Assembly: GCA_007115975.1 (NCBI GenBank)
Contig: SKJJ01000167.1
Location: forward strand, 1 to 42,084
From: Chitinispirillum sp.
GTDB taxonomy: Bacteria; Fibrobacterota; Chitinivibrionia; Chitinivibrionales; Chitinispirillaceae
Direction: 5' to 3'
Length of the DNA: 42,084 nucleotides
Shown: piece by piece, positions 7,879-16,492 of the stretch
How the letters are laid out: every line of letters starts with the position of its first letter
Position numbering within the stretch: the first letter of the stretch is position 1
Position numbers and translations under genes: made by a program
The notes under the pieces: model-generated
Seen by the model: the letters and a program-made list of their open reading frames with translations, nothing else
The model's database searches: none
What the model was told of the DNA's origin: nothing

Positions 7879-9705
7879 CTACTCAACCGTAACGCTCTTA
7901 GCCAGGTTTCTGGGCTGATCGATCTCACATCCCCTGAACGCTGCAATGTGATATGCCAGAAGCTGAAGGGGGATAACCGAGAGCAGCGGACTGAGCATGG
8001 GAATAGTCTTTGGAATATAAATTACGTGATGAGCAAAATTTTCAATTTCCTTGTCACCCTCATTGGCGATTGCGATTACTTTGCCCCCCCTGGCGTTTAT
8101 CTCCTGGATGTTGGAGATGATCTTGTCGTAGACACTGTCTTTTAATGCCAGTACGACACAGGGCATGTCGGTATCGATAAGCGCAATGGGGCCGTGTTTC
8201 ATCTCTGCTGCCGGGTACCCCTCTGCATGGATATAGGAGATCTCCTTAAGCTTAAGGGCCCCTTCCAGTGCGGTGGGGAAATTGTAGGAGCGTCCCAGGT
8301 AGATAAAGTTGCTGTGGTGGTGATAGATCTGGGCGATTTCCTGTATGTTTTTGTTTTGCCTGAGGATTTTCTTTATCTGCTTTGGTATCTGGTCGAGTGC
8401 ATTAGCAATGGTTGTTCCTTCTGCATGGGAGATTCTTCTCATTCGTCCAAGAAGCAGTGTGAGCATGCTCAGTACCGTAAGCTGGGAGGTAAATGCCTTG
8501 GTGGAGGCGACACCGATTTCGGGGCCGGCGTGAAGGTATACCCCTCCGTGTGATTCCCGTGCAATAGTTGAGCCCACGGTGTTACAGATGCCAAGGACGG
8601 TTGCCCCCTTGTGCGCCGCCTCTCTCATTGCTGCAAGCGTATCGGCGGTCTCCCCCGACTGACTTATGGCGAACACCAGGGTGTTGGAGTCGATAATGGG
8701 GTTTCGGTATCTGAATTCCGATGCGTACTCCACCTCAACCGGTATGCCTGCAATGTCCTCTATCATGTACTCTCCGGCCAGGGCCGCATGCCAGCTTGTT
8801 CCGCAGGCGACAAATATAATTCTGTCGATCTGGCGCAGCTCCTGAAGCACCAGATTGAGTCCGTCGAGGCGGGCGGAGCCGGTTTCCTGAATAAGCCTTC
8901 CCCTCATTGCATTGAGTACAGTTTCCGGCTGCTCAAAGATCTCTTTGAGCATGAAATGGTCAAATCCCCCTTTTGCAAGCACGGATGGATCCCAGTCGAT
9001 ACTGTGTATGCGGGGGCTTATTTTGCGGTTGTCGAGAGTACTGATACTGAAATCGCCGGGTTTGAGCTCGATGATATTGTTGTCTTTGAGGTAGATCACC
9101 TTCTTGGTATGACGGACAATGGCACAGGAGTCACTGGCAAGAATAAACTCATCATCCCCGATTCCCACAACCAGCGGGGATCCTCTCCGAGCGCCCACCA
9201 TCACCTGTGGGTTATCGGCAGCCACCACCGCAATACCGAAAGTTCCCTCGATTTCCGAGAGTGCTTTGCGTACGGCAGAGGCAAGGTCACCGTTGTAGTA
9301 TTTGCCGATAAGCTGAGCGAGCACTTCGGAGTCTGTATCTGATGTAAACTCAAGACTCTCTTTGGCGAGTTTCTGTTTCAGTGAAGTGTAGTTTTCAATA
9401 ATGCCGTTGTGGACCATGGCAATTTTACCGGCGGAGTCGGTGTGGGGATGGGCATTGATAAGCGAGGGGACACCGTGAGTTGCCCATCGGGTGTGGGCGA
9501 TTCCGGTAGAGCCGCTCATGCAGCAGGAACTGGTTATTTTTCTGAGGTTATCGACCTTTCCCTTGTCTTTATTTATCCTGCACCCATCAGTACCTACCAT
9601 TGCGATTCCGGCGCTGTCGTATCCTCTGTATTCAAGGGCACTTAGCCCCTCTATAAGTACCGGGTATGCTTCTCTGCTTCCAATATAGCCGACTATTCCA
9701 CACAT
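7879..9705 (-). CDS. glmS: Glutamine-fructose-6-phosphate aminotransferase (isomerizing)
   Basis: GlmS makes glucosamine-6-phosphate from fructose-6-phosphate and glutamine, the first committed step to UDP-GlcNAc for peptidoglycan and LPS. The 608-residue protein begins MCGIVGYIGSREAYP, where Cys2 becomes the N-terminal nucleophile of the glutaminase domain after Met removal. Two SIS sugar-isomerase domains follow (for example FAISQSGETADTLAAMREA), and the C-terminus DQPRNLAKSVTVE is canonical. A strong AAGGAG lies 8 nt before the ATG. It is first in the run leading to mutS. I searched the 5' region for a glmS-ribozyme-like core and saw none. Confidence 0.98.
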   Translation of the reverse strand: MCGIVGYIGSREAYPVLIEGLSALEYRGYDSAGIAMVGTDGCRINKDKGKVDNLRKITSSCCMSGSTGIAHTRWATHGVPSLINAHPHTDSAGKIAMVHNGIIENYTSLKQKLAKESLEFTSDTDSEVLAQLIGKYYNGDLASAVRKALSEIEGTFGIAVVAADNPQVMVGARRGSPLVVGIGDDEFILASDSCAIVRHTKKVIYLKDNNIIELKPGDFSISTLDNRKISPRIHSIDWDPSVLAKGGFDHFMLKEIFEQPETVLNAMRGRLIQETGSARLDGLNLVLQELRQIDRIIFVACGTSWHAALAGEYMIEDIAGIPVEVEYASEFRYRNPIIDSNTLVFAISQSGETADTLAAMREAAHKGATVLGICNTVGSTIARESHGGVYLHAGPEIGVASTKAFTSQLTVLSMLTLLLGRMRRISHAEGTTIANALDQIPKQIKKILRQNKNIQEIAQIYHHHSNFIYLGRSYNFPTALEGALKLKEISYIHAEGYPAAEMKHGPIALIDTDMPCVVLALKDSVYDKIISNIQEINARGGKVIAIANEGDKEIENFAHHVIYIPKTIPMLSPLLSVIPLQLLAYHIAAFRGCEIDQPRNLAKSVTVE

Positions 9706-10035
9706 ATATACTGCTCCTTGCCTGAAGGGGTCGTTTTGGGTTAAAAAATAGTGTACTTTCAGAGCGTATACAAAACAAAGCTCTGTTTTTTTAGTTTAGC
9801 CGGATAGAGAGACGGGTAGTCAGGCTGCAATAATTATGCCTTATGGGCAGGATTGGGTAATTAGGATAGCAGCCTCTGCCCCCTCTTGTTGGAACAGCTC
9901 TTTTTATTTAAAGTATTCTGAGCTCAGTATGGAAACCGGCAAAAACTGAGTGAAAGCACCCGATTTGTTGCAGGTGGCCATAAGAAAGTGAAGATATAGT
10001 TAATCCACCGACAGGAAAAAAACAACCAGCCAACC
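9706..10035. other. Intergenic region upstream of glmS
   Basis: This 330-base gap holds the glmS promoter and the 3' flank of the hydrolase gene (all minus strand). Read on the minus strand there is a loose hairpin CAGAGC/GCTCTG about 70-95 nt upstream of the glmS start. I see no convincing terminator, no riboswitch core and no small gene. Confidence 0.4.
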
Positions 10036-11070
10036 CTATCTTTTCTGCCTGCTTAACCATAAAAGGCCGATGTTGTAAATAATATCGTGGTCTCCGCTGT
10101 AAATATGGATCAGGGCGTTGTTTGATTGGCGGCTGAAGAGCAGTTGGTGTCCCGCTTTGCTGAAAAGGTGATGGTTGTGGTGTGATCTGAGATGACCGGG
10201 AAGAGTGGAATGAGTGTCGATATAATCGATATCTTTCTGCTGTATGAAATCAGATGAATCGGCCAGGTCGTTAAACGCCTGAAGAGCGTGGCCGGGAGGT
10301 ACAAACCGGTCTTCAATGCCGGAGATGATATACACCTGTACCGGTCTGTTTTTTGCATTCGCAAGATAGGTGCCTGCACTTCTTCTTTTGCACTCACGGT
10401 ATGCATCCGTTCCACTCAGGGGCGCTCCTCCGCAGGAGTTTTTGATATGGATTGCATAACCGTGGGCTGCATTTTTTGTTGTCCGGTACCACTGGACAAG
10501 ATCATACACCGGCACCCACGCACAGACTGCAGTCCATGAAGAGGGGTACCTTCCGGCCAGGATCAGGGCAGTCATGCCCCCACCGCTGAAACCGATCAGA
10601 TAGATTCTTGATGTGTCAACGGCTGCGTTGTTCTTTGCATAATTTATGGCATCCATGATATCCTGGATGGCCAGTTCTGAAGCCGTTGCCTGGGGATTGG
10701 TATAGGGGCCTCTGTGGTCGGGGTGAATGAATACCCAGTCATTTTTCACCGCCCACTTTCCGTAGGGAATGCTGTACTGCTGTTGAAAATTGTCGCTCCA
10801 GCTGTGCAGGGCAATGAGAAGCGGTCTCATTTTTGGGGAGCCTGAATTGTAAAACAGGGCAGGCTGATCGGTACTGTCAGCGGTTGATCGTATGGTTATG
10901 GATTGGACTTGGGGGACAACGGTTTCCCAGGCCTCTGTTTTGGATTGTGCCATAAGGGAAGATCGGGCGATTGTGCTGAATGACTGGAGGTCTTGGCGTT
11001 CTATGGTTTGGATGGTATCGCTTTGGGACGGTACCATGATGCACAAAAGCAGCAGCAATGAATTTTTCAT
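10036..11070 (-). CDS. Secreted alpha/beta hydrolase (PHB depolymerase / S9-like esterase)
   Basis: The 344-residue protein has an N-terminal signal peptide (MKNSLLLLLCIMVPSQS) and an alpha/beta-hydrolase fold. The nucleophile elbow is GFSGGG with Ser162; Asp254 in GIEDRFVPP and His328 in GDHDI are good candidates for the rest of the triad. The motif LLIALHSWSDNFQQ fits the oxyanion region. Related families are esterase/polyhydroxybutyrate depolymerase-like enzymes and prolyl-oligopeptidase-type esterases, including acetyl xylan esterases, so a role in polysaccharide de-esterification is possible but unproven. AAAGGAAA precedes the ATG, and a GATTCCGATT-type element sits about 15 nt upstream of the start. 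Confidence 0.75.
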   Translation of the reverse strand: MKNSLLLLLCIMVPSQSDTIQTIERQDLQSFSTIARSSLMAQSKTEAWETVVPQVQSITIRSTADSTDQPALFYNSGSPKMRPLLIALHSWSDNFQQQYSIPYGKWAVKNDWVFIHPDHRGPYTNPQATASELAIQDIMDAINYAKNNAAVDTSRIYLIGFSGGGMTALILAGRYPSSWTAVCAWVPVYDLVQWYRTTKNAAHGYAIHIKNSCGGAPLSGTDAYRECKRRSAGTYLANAKNRPVQVYIISGIEDRFVPPGHALQAFNDLADSSDFIQQKDIDYIDTHSTLPGHLRSHHNHHLFSKAGHQLLFSRQSNNALIHIYSGDHDIIYNIGLLWLSRQKR

Positions 11071-11085
11071 AACGTTTCCTTTTCT

Positions 11086-11118
11086 TTAATCGCGGTCGGG
11101 GTCGGAATCGGAATCGAT
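11086..11118 (-). repeat. GATTCCGATT-type intergenic element, copy 1
   Basis: Read on the minus strand this is AATCGATTCCGATTCCGA followed by CCCCGACCGCGATTAA. It is built of degenerate CGATTC/CGAC-like units. A diverged copy in the same orientation relative to its downstream gene is at 26821-26850. Here it lies between the acyltransferase and hydrolase genes, directly before the hydrolase ribosome binding site. Confidence 0.55.
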
Positions 11119-11192
11119 TAGGCCGGTGCTAAAGGGCTGAGTTGAAAAGGATCGCCCCTTTGGAGCTAAGAATCGCGGTGGTGTGGTTTTTG

Positions 11193-12263
11193 TCATGGTA
11201 CAATGTATCTCAATAATGGAATTTTTCGGATAACGAAAACGATCAACAATGATACTGCAAAAACTATAATTGCAAAAACCGGGACACCTGCAGCGGGATT
11301 GATTGTTGATTGGGTGAGTGTGAAACCAAGATATCCCCTGTTCAGTATTGCGATAACGATGGCGTGAATGAGAAAAATTCCCGGTACGCACACTGCCAGA
11401 TTCCTGACAATCGTTGCCGACACTCCGCGGTTTCCGTAATTGACACTTTTAATCAACAGAAAAACAGCGATACTCATCAGTACTACATTGAAGCTGAAAT
11501 AGTGGTAGAACAAATCGTTAAAGATTCCGTTGTTTTGAACGACGGTGAGATAGTAGGTGCCGTAGGCGGTGACAAGCAAACCGAGCGTAAAAACCAGAGC
11601 CAAAACGAATATGAATTTTTTACCTAAATGAACATCCCTTAAGACATAACCCAATATAAAATAACCTATATAATAAGGGGCTGAATTTAAGTCTGTATCG
11701 GAAGGATACGATCTGTCTCCCCAAAAAGTTTGGATAACCGGCAAAACCGTGGCAAAAAGGGCCCAAAGGATCAAAAGATAGGCAAGATTGGATTTTTTCG
11801 CCCCATTAAGATAGGAACTTAAAACCGGTGTGAGTATGTATAAAACTACCAGGATATAAAAAAACCACAGATGATAATAGACCGGTCCGTTCAAAAGGAG
11901 GCCAAAGAACGAGAGCAGGGGCAACGGTTCTCCGTTTACATTTATTCTCCAGAAAAAGTAGATACCGCTCCAGATAAAAAAGGGTACAACTATTCTCTGA
12001 GCCCGTCTTTTAAAGAAAAAGGTAACAGACATCCCGTTTGCTTTTCCCAGCAGGAATGTTCCGCTTAACATGAAAAAAACCGGAATGCACCAGCGGGAGG
12101 CGGAATTGTAGATATTGCCACTCCACCAGTACCCTGAGCCCATCTGGTTATACAGCACAAGCAGAGGCGCTGCACTGTGAATCAGTATTACCCCCATGAC
12201 AGAAACTATTTTAAGAGTATCTGCCCAGAATTGTCGGTCGTTGTTATGCATCATGTAGGGCAA
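11193..12263 (-). CDS. Membrane-bound acyltransferase 3 family protein
   Basis: The 356-residue protein is a polytopic membrane protein with about ten hydrophobic segments, matching the acyltransferase 3 (OafA/NodX) family that O-acylates extracytoplasmic sugars. The family's basic residue-x10-His arrangement is visible as Lys18 and His29 (LKIVSVMGVILIHS). Further family-like stretches are WCIPVFFMLSGTFLLG and RIVVPFFIWSGIYFF. No SGNH domain is fused. The likely acceptor is a surface polysaccharide, O-antigen or peptidoglycan; the sequence does not say which. The start is uncertain: ATGs also lie three and four codons downstream, and no strong Shine-Dalgarno is present. Confidence 0.88.
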   Translation of the reverse strand: MPYMMHNNDRQFWADTLKIVSVMGVILIHSAAPLLVLYNQMGSGYWWSGNIYNSASRWCIPVFFMLSGTFLLGKANGMSVTFFFKRRAQRIVVPFFIWSGIYFFWRINVNGEPLPLLSFFGLLLNGPVYYHLWFFYILVVLYILTPVLSSYLNGAKKSNLAYLLILWALFATVLPVIQTFWGDRSYPSDTDLNSAPYYIGYFILGYVLRDVHLGKKFIFVLALVFTLGLLVTAYGTYYLTVVQNNGIFNDLFYHYFSFNVVLMSIAVFLLIKSVNYGNRGVSATIVRNLAVCVPGIFLIHAIVIAILNRGYLGFTLTQSTINPAAGVPVFAIIVFAVSLLIVFVIRKIPLLRYIVP

Positions 12264-12418
12264 AAAGCAATCTTAGTGCCCATGATCGATTTCGTAATTG
12301 TTTTTCTTCCATAACATAACAAGTTTATCAATAATATATCTTTGTCCTGATCGGATTCTTTTTTTGGTCAGTCATCAAGATCAGGCTTTTATAAAACAAG
12401 AAAGGGTTGGGTGGAAAA

Positions 12419-12835
12419 ATGAACCAGAAAAGAGACATCTATCTCACAGAGCTGGATAGTAAGAGACTTAGGGGACTGATCTCTGAGCAGAGCGCAACGG
12501 GTGCAGAAAAGGAGTACATGCGTAAACTGAAAACTGAGCTGGACCGGGCCACAATAGTTACACCGCAGCAGGTTCCGCCCGATGTTATCACCATGAACTC
12601 CAAAGTGCGGCTCAGGGAGCTCGATAGCGGTGATGAGATGACTGTGGAGCTGGTGTTCCCTGCCAATGCAGATGTAAGCCAAGACAAAATCTCTGTTCTG
12701 GCACCAATCGGAACAGCCCTAATAGGCTACAAGGTGGGTGATAAAATAGAGTGGGATGTCCCAAAGGGTAAAATCGAGCTTGTGGTGGAGGAGATTCTGT
12801 ACCAGCCGGAATCAGAGGGAAACTACGAACTTTAA
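12419..12835 (+). CDS. Rnk / GreA-GreB family transcription factor
   Basis: This 138-residue protein resembles the Rnk branch of the GreA/GreB family: a short N-terminal helical part rather than a long coiled-coil finger, followed by the FKBP-like C-terminal domain (VRLRELDSGDEMTVELVFPA ... VLAPIGTALIGYKVGDKIEW). Such proteins bind RNA polymerase at the secondary channel and compete with Gre factors. The acidic tip residues needed for transcript cleavage are not evident. I chose ATG 12419, preceded by GGTGG, over an in-frame TTG four codons upstream. It ends 17 nt before the helicase gene and is probably co-transcribed with it. Confidence 0.85.
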   Translation: MNQKRDIYLTELDSKRLRGLISEQSATGAEKEYMRKLKTELDRATIVTPQQVPPDVITMNSKVRLRELDSGDEMTVELVFPANADVSQDKISVLAPIGTALIGYKVGDKIEWDVPKGKIELVVEEILYQPESEGNYEL

Positions 12836-12852
12836 ACCGACAGTGTGAGTGT

Positions 12853-14868
12853 ATGAATACAAATTGGATTGGTGAGCTCAATGAGCAGCAGCTGCAGGCA
12901 GTCACTTTCGGGCAGGGGCCCCTGCTGGTGGTTGCGGGTGCAGGAAGCGGTAAAACAAAAACGCTGGCCTACAGAGTCGCCCATCTTATAAACGGGGGTG
13001 TTAAGCCGGAGAAGATTCTGCTTCTCACCTTCACCCGAAGAGCGGCAAAAGAGATGCTTAACCGTGCCGGGGAGGCTCTGGGCAGCGGCGCTCGTGCAAC
13101 CTCCTCGGTGTGGGGCGGAACGTTTCATGCCACTGCAAACAGGTTGTTAAGAATGTATAGCCAGGCAGCAGGTATAGGGCCCGATTTTACTATTCTCGAC
13201 AGTGCCGATGCGCAGGATATGCTCGATGTCATACGGCACAAAAAAATCGAGACCGTAAAGAAGGGGCGCTTTCCCAGAAAATCAACCCTGCTTGCCATCT
13301 ACTCAAGGCGAATGAATTCAGGGGAGGAGCTGGACTACATAATCAAAAAACATTTCCCCTGGTGTGAGCGGTGGAAACCGCAGCTCAAAGAGATCTTTAA
13401 AGAGTACGTATCGGTCAAACAGAAAAGAAACACTCTCGATTATGATGATCTGCTTGTGTACTGGTACCATCTTCTCGAGGACAGCAAAATTGCAGAAATT
13501 ATAGAGCAACGGTTTGACCACATATTGGTTGACGAGTACCAGGATACCAACAGGCTCCAGTCCGGAATTCTTGAACGGATGCGCAGGACAAACGAGAACA
13601 TCATGGCCGTAGGTGATGATGCTCAGAGTATCTACAGTTTCAGGGCTGCCACCGTACGGAATATTCTGGATTTCCCGAAAATGTTCCCCGATACAAAACA
13701 GATAACCCTGGAGCAGAATTACCGCTCAACAGAACCGATTCTCACTACCACCAATCTGCTGATCGCCGGTGCCCGTGAACGGTTTTGCAAAAACCTCTTC
13801 TCAAACCGACAGGGTTCAGACCGTCCTGAGCTTATTACCTTCAATGATGAAGAGGGTGAAGCTTGCGGAGTAATCGACAAGGTTCTGGAGCACTATGAAT
13901 CGGGTGTTTCCCTTGTAAAACAGGCAGTGCTTTTCAGGGCCGGCTCCCACTCTGCAGCTCTTGAACTCGAGCTTGCCAAAAAGGGGATCCCTTTTCATAA
14001 GTACGGCGGACTGAAATTTCTGGAAGCCGCCCACATAAAGGACTTTATTGCATTTGTCAGAGTACTGGAAAACGGCAAGGATGAGATGGCGTGGTTCAGG
14101 GTACTGCAGCTCTTTGAAGGAGTTGGGCCGGCTACGGCTTCCGGGATTTTTGAACACCTGACACTCAATAACTACTCCTTTCACTCGTTAAGAACAGTTT
14201 TCGCACCCAAAGCTGTTCTCCATAACCTTTCCAAACTGTCAAAACTTCTGTGCAATCTCAGTGAGCAGAGTGTTAGCCTTGGAGCTCAGCTCGATTCCAT
14301 CGTCAACTTTTACAAGCCGCTTTTGGAGAACAACCACGAAAATGCATCTGTACGATACAATGATATCGAGCACATTGCAGGCCTCGGATCCTCATACCGC
14401 TCACGCACTCAGTTTCTGACCGAACTTGTTCTCGACCCGCCTGCATCCACCAGTGATCTGGCTGGACCCTCATCAAAGGATGAAGATTATCTGGTGCTCT
14501 CAACCATCCACTCAGCAAAGGGGTGTGAATGGGATGTGGTCTATCTTATCCATGCAGCGGATGGCTGCCTTCCTTCAGACATGTCAACCGACTGTGATGA
14601 AGATGTCGAGGAGGAGCTGCGGCTTGCCTACGTTGCGATGACCCGCAGCAGAGATTATCTGTATGTAACGTGGCCTCTTCGGTTCTACTCAAAACCCGCC
14701 GGCTTCTCCGACCGCCATGTCTACTCCCAGTGCAGCCGTTTCTTTACACCCGAAGTTAAGGAGACAATGGAGCTTGTGAGTGTGGGGGTGGAAGAGAGCG
14801 GGGATGAGGAGATCAGGACCAATGTGCAGGTTGACATACAGAACAGGCTTAAGGGAATGTGGGAGTGA
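12853..14868 (+). CDS. UvrD/PcrA/Rep-type ATP-dependent DNA helicase
   Basis: The 671-residue protein is a superfamily 1A 3'-5' helicase. Motifs are complete: Q motif LNEQQLQAV, Walker A GAGSGKT (29-35), Ia TFTRRAAKEM, II VDEYQDTN, III GDDAQSIYSFRAA, IV QNYRS, V STIHSAKGCEW and VI YVAMTRSRDYLYV. It could serve nucleotide excision repair, mismatch repair or removal of stalled replication complexes; the motifs do not separate UvrD, PcrA and Rep. It is somewhat shorter than E. coli UvrD and lacks an obvious C-terminal Tudor-like extension. No strong Shine-Dalgarno precedes the ATG, so translation may depend on the upstream Rnk-like gene. Confidence 0.93.
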   Translation: MNTNWIGELNEQQLQAVTFGQGPLLVVAGAGSGKTKTLAYRVAHLINGGVKPEKILLLTFTRRAAKEMLNRAGEALGSGARATSSVWGGTFHATANRLLRMYSQAAGIGPDFTILDSADAQDMLDVIRHKKIETVKKGRFPRKSTLLAIYSRRMNSGEELDYIIKKHFPWCERWKPQLKEIFKEYVSVKQKRNTLDYDDLLVYWYHLLEDSKIAEIIEQRFDHILVDEYQDTNRLQSGILERMRRTNENIMAVGDDAQSIYSFRAATVRNILDFPKMFPDTKQITLEQNYRSTEPILTTTNLLIAGARERFCKNLFSNRQGSDRPELITFNDEEGEACGVIDKVLEHYESGVSLVKQAVLFRAGSHSAALELELAKKGIPFHKYGGLKFLEAAHIKDFIAFVRVLENGKDEMAWFRVLQLFEGVGPATASGIFEHLTLNNYSFHSLRTVFAPKAVLHNLSKLSKLLCNLSEQSVSLGAQLDSIVNFYKPLLENNHENASVRYNDIEHIAGLGSSYRSRTQFLTELVLDPPASTSDLAGPSSKDEDYLVLSTIHSAKGCEWDVVYLIHAADGCLPSDMSTDCDEDVEEELRLAYVAMTRSRDYLYVTWPLRFYSKPAGFSDRHVYSQCSRFFTPEVKETMELVSVGVEESGDEEIRTNVQVDIQNRLKGMWE

Positions 14869-14913
14869 GTATAAGTGCTCCCTTTCTCATCGCCGTCGCA
14901 CTCGATTACTCAC
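14865..14913 (+). terminator. Long imperfect hairpin after the helicase gene
   Basis: GTGAGTA (14865-14871, overlapping the stop codon) pairs with TACTCAC (14907-14913), and inside it AGTGC (14874-14878) pairs with GCACT (14898-14902). No T-run follows, so intrinsic termination is doubtful. It may protect the 3' end or slow the polymerase. Confidence 0.35.
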
Positions 14914-15038
14914 CAAGACACTATTTCCCAACAGCGTTATCAACCATAACAGATGAAATTCGTTTTTGGCTCCAGCCGGAGAATCGGCGTTTGGATATTT
15001 CCTGAATTATATTTGTCATTGCTGAGAGGGGGTATACT

Positions 15039-16325
15039 ATGCAGCAGGGCACAACCTATAAACTGACGCTGAATTTCAAGGATCCAAATCTTGAAGAAGA
15101 GTACAGAGAGCACCACTATGTCAAGCACCGTGGAGTGGCACGGGTGATCCTTGTTGCAGCGTTGTTTTTCATTGCTGCCTTTGCCTACACCGATAAGCTT
15201 CTGGTGCCGGAAAATTTTATCTATATGCGATTTGCCCGTTTTTTTGTGGCGATCCCGGTCACAATTGCAACACTTGTTTTAAGTTTTCTCCCCACTATCA
15301 GAAAATGGTGGGATGCAATATTCAGCCTCTTTGTTGTTGTGATCTTCAGCTGTTTTTTGCTGATTAGTGCATTGAATAACCTTGAGGGTATCCTCCTTCC
15401 TCAGAAACTTACACTGGTTATCATCGTCACTTTTTTTATTGCAGGGATACGATTTGCCTTTGGTTGTGCAGTCGCTATCGCTGTTTTCTCGATATATGCA
15501 GTCTATATTCTGCTGACCCAGAGCCAGTACTCTTTAATTGAACATTCAAGCCTGCAGTCGGTTGTTTTTCTTCTCATATTTTTTGCGGTCTACGGAGGAT
15601 ATATTCTCGAAAAATATTCCAGAACCGAATTTGTCAACAGGAAAATAATTGATGAGGAAAGACAGAAAAGCGAACAACTGTTGCTTAACATTCTTCCGCA
15701 AACCATAGCAGAGGAGCTCAAAAAGCAACCCGGCATTATCGCCAACAAACATAAAAAGACCACGATTCTTTTTGCCGACATTGTCGGGTTTACGGGTTAC
15801 TCTTCCAAAATGAGTCCGGAGGAGTTGGTTAAGGTGCTCAATGCTGTGTTCTCTATTTTTGATTACAAGGTGGAAGAGTATGGGCTTGAGAAGATCAAAA
15901 CGATAGGGGATGCATATATGGTGGCGAGCGGTGTGCCGGACGGCAGAAGAGATCATGCCGAAAATATCGCTGATTTTGCCATTGATATCGAGAAAAAACT
16001 GAAGGATTTTAACAGAAAGAGCGGATATTCCATAGAACTGCGCATCGGAATTCATGCCGGTGATCTGGTAGCCGGAGTAATAGGTGTCAAGAAATTCTCC
16101 TACGACGTCTGGGGAGAAACGGTCAACATTGCAAGCAGAATGGAATCACAGGGGGTTCCGGGAGAAATTCAGGTATCAGAGGACTTCTATGAGCTGCTCA
16201 AAGAAACATATGAATTTGAAAGACGAGGCACTGTTGAAATTAAGGGAAAAGGACCGATGATCACCTATTTTCTAAGGGGGAAGAGAGTACCTGCTGCTCA
16301 ACAAAGAGCTCTTGATTCTCACTGA
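15039..16325 (+). CDS. Membrane-bound class III adenylate cyclase
   Basis: This 428-residue protein has about six membrane segments (residues 34-190), a linker helix and a C-terminal class III cyclase domain (about 235-415). Metal-binding Asp247 (FADIVGFT) and Asp291 (KTIGDAYM) are present. The base-reading pair is Lys287 and Asp356 (FSYDVWG), which predicts ATP rather than GTP. The transition-state pair Asn363 and Arg367 (VNIASRMES) is intact. It should therefore form cyclic AMP as a homodimer, perhaps responding to a membrane signal. The linker EERQKSEQLLLNILP is the usual cyclase transducer. The ATG follows GAGAGGGGG. No cAMP-binding regulator is encoded nearby. Confidence 0.92.
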   Translation: MQQGTTYKLTLNFKDPNLEEEYREHHYVKHRGVARVILVAALFFIAAFAYTDKLLVPENFIYMRFARFFVAIPVTIATLVLSFLPTIRKWWDAIFSLFVVVIFSCFLLISALNNLEGILLPQKLTLVIIVTFFIAGIRFAFGCAVAIAVFSIYAVYILLTQSQYSLIEHSSLQSVVFLLIFFAVYGGYILEKYSRTEFVNRKIIDEERQKSEQLLLNILPQTIAEELKKQPGIIANKHKKTTILFADIVGFTGYSSKMSPEELVKVLNAVFSIFDYKVEEYGLEKIKTIGDAYMVASGVPDGRRDHAENIADFAIDIEKKLKDFNRKSGYSIELRIGIHAGDLVAGVIGVKKFSYDVWGETVNIASRMESQGVPGEIQVSEDFYELLKETYEFERRGTVEIKGKGPMITYFLRGKRVPAAQQRALDSH

Positions 16326-16347
16326 TTGTACTGGGTACGATATTCTG

Positions 16348-16357
16348 CCCCCCCCCC
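16348..16357 (+). repeat. Homopolymeric C10 tract
   Basis: Ten consecutive C residues followed by TTTTCTTTT lie between the cyclase and PAP2 genes. Such tracts can change length by slippage. The tract is 22 nt after the cyclase stop and about 135 nt before the PAP2 start. Confidence 0.8.
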
Positions 16358-16492
16358 TTTTCTTTTAAACTGAGAGTTACGACCAGTCCTGCAAGAGTGG
16401 TATCTGTGGCATTGAACTATTTTAAACAATCATTGCCAGATTACAGAGGATGTGGACTCTTAACCAAATGAAGAATATGGTGTGAATACAGG

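Noticed and set aside
9706..9900. Possible glmS ribozyme upstream of glmS
   Set aside because: The conserved ribozyme core was not found by eye, and the foldable parts are weak.
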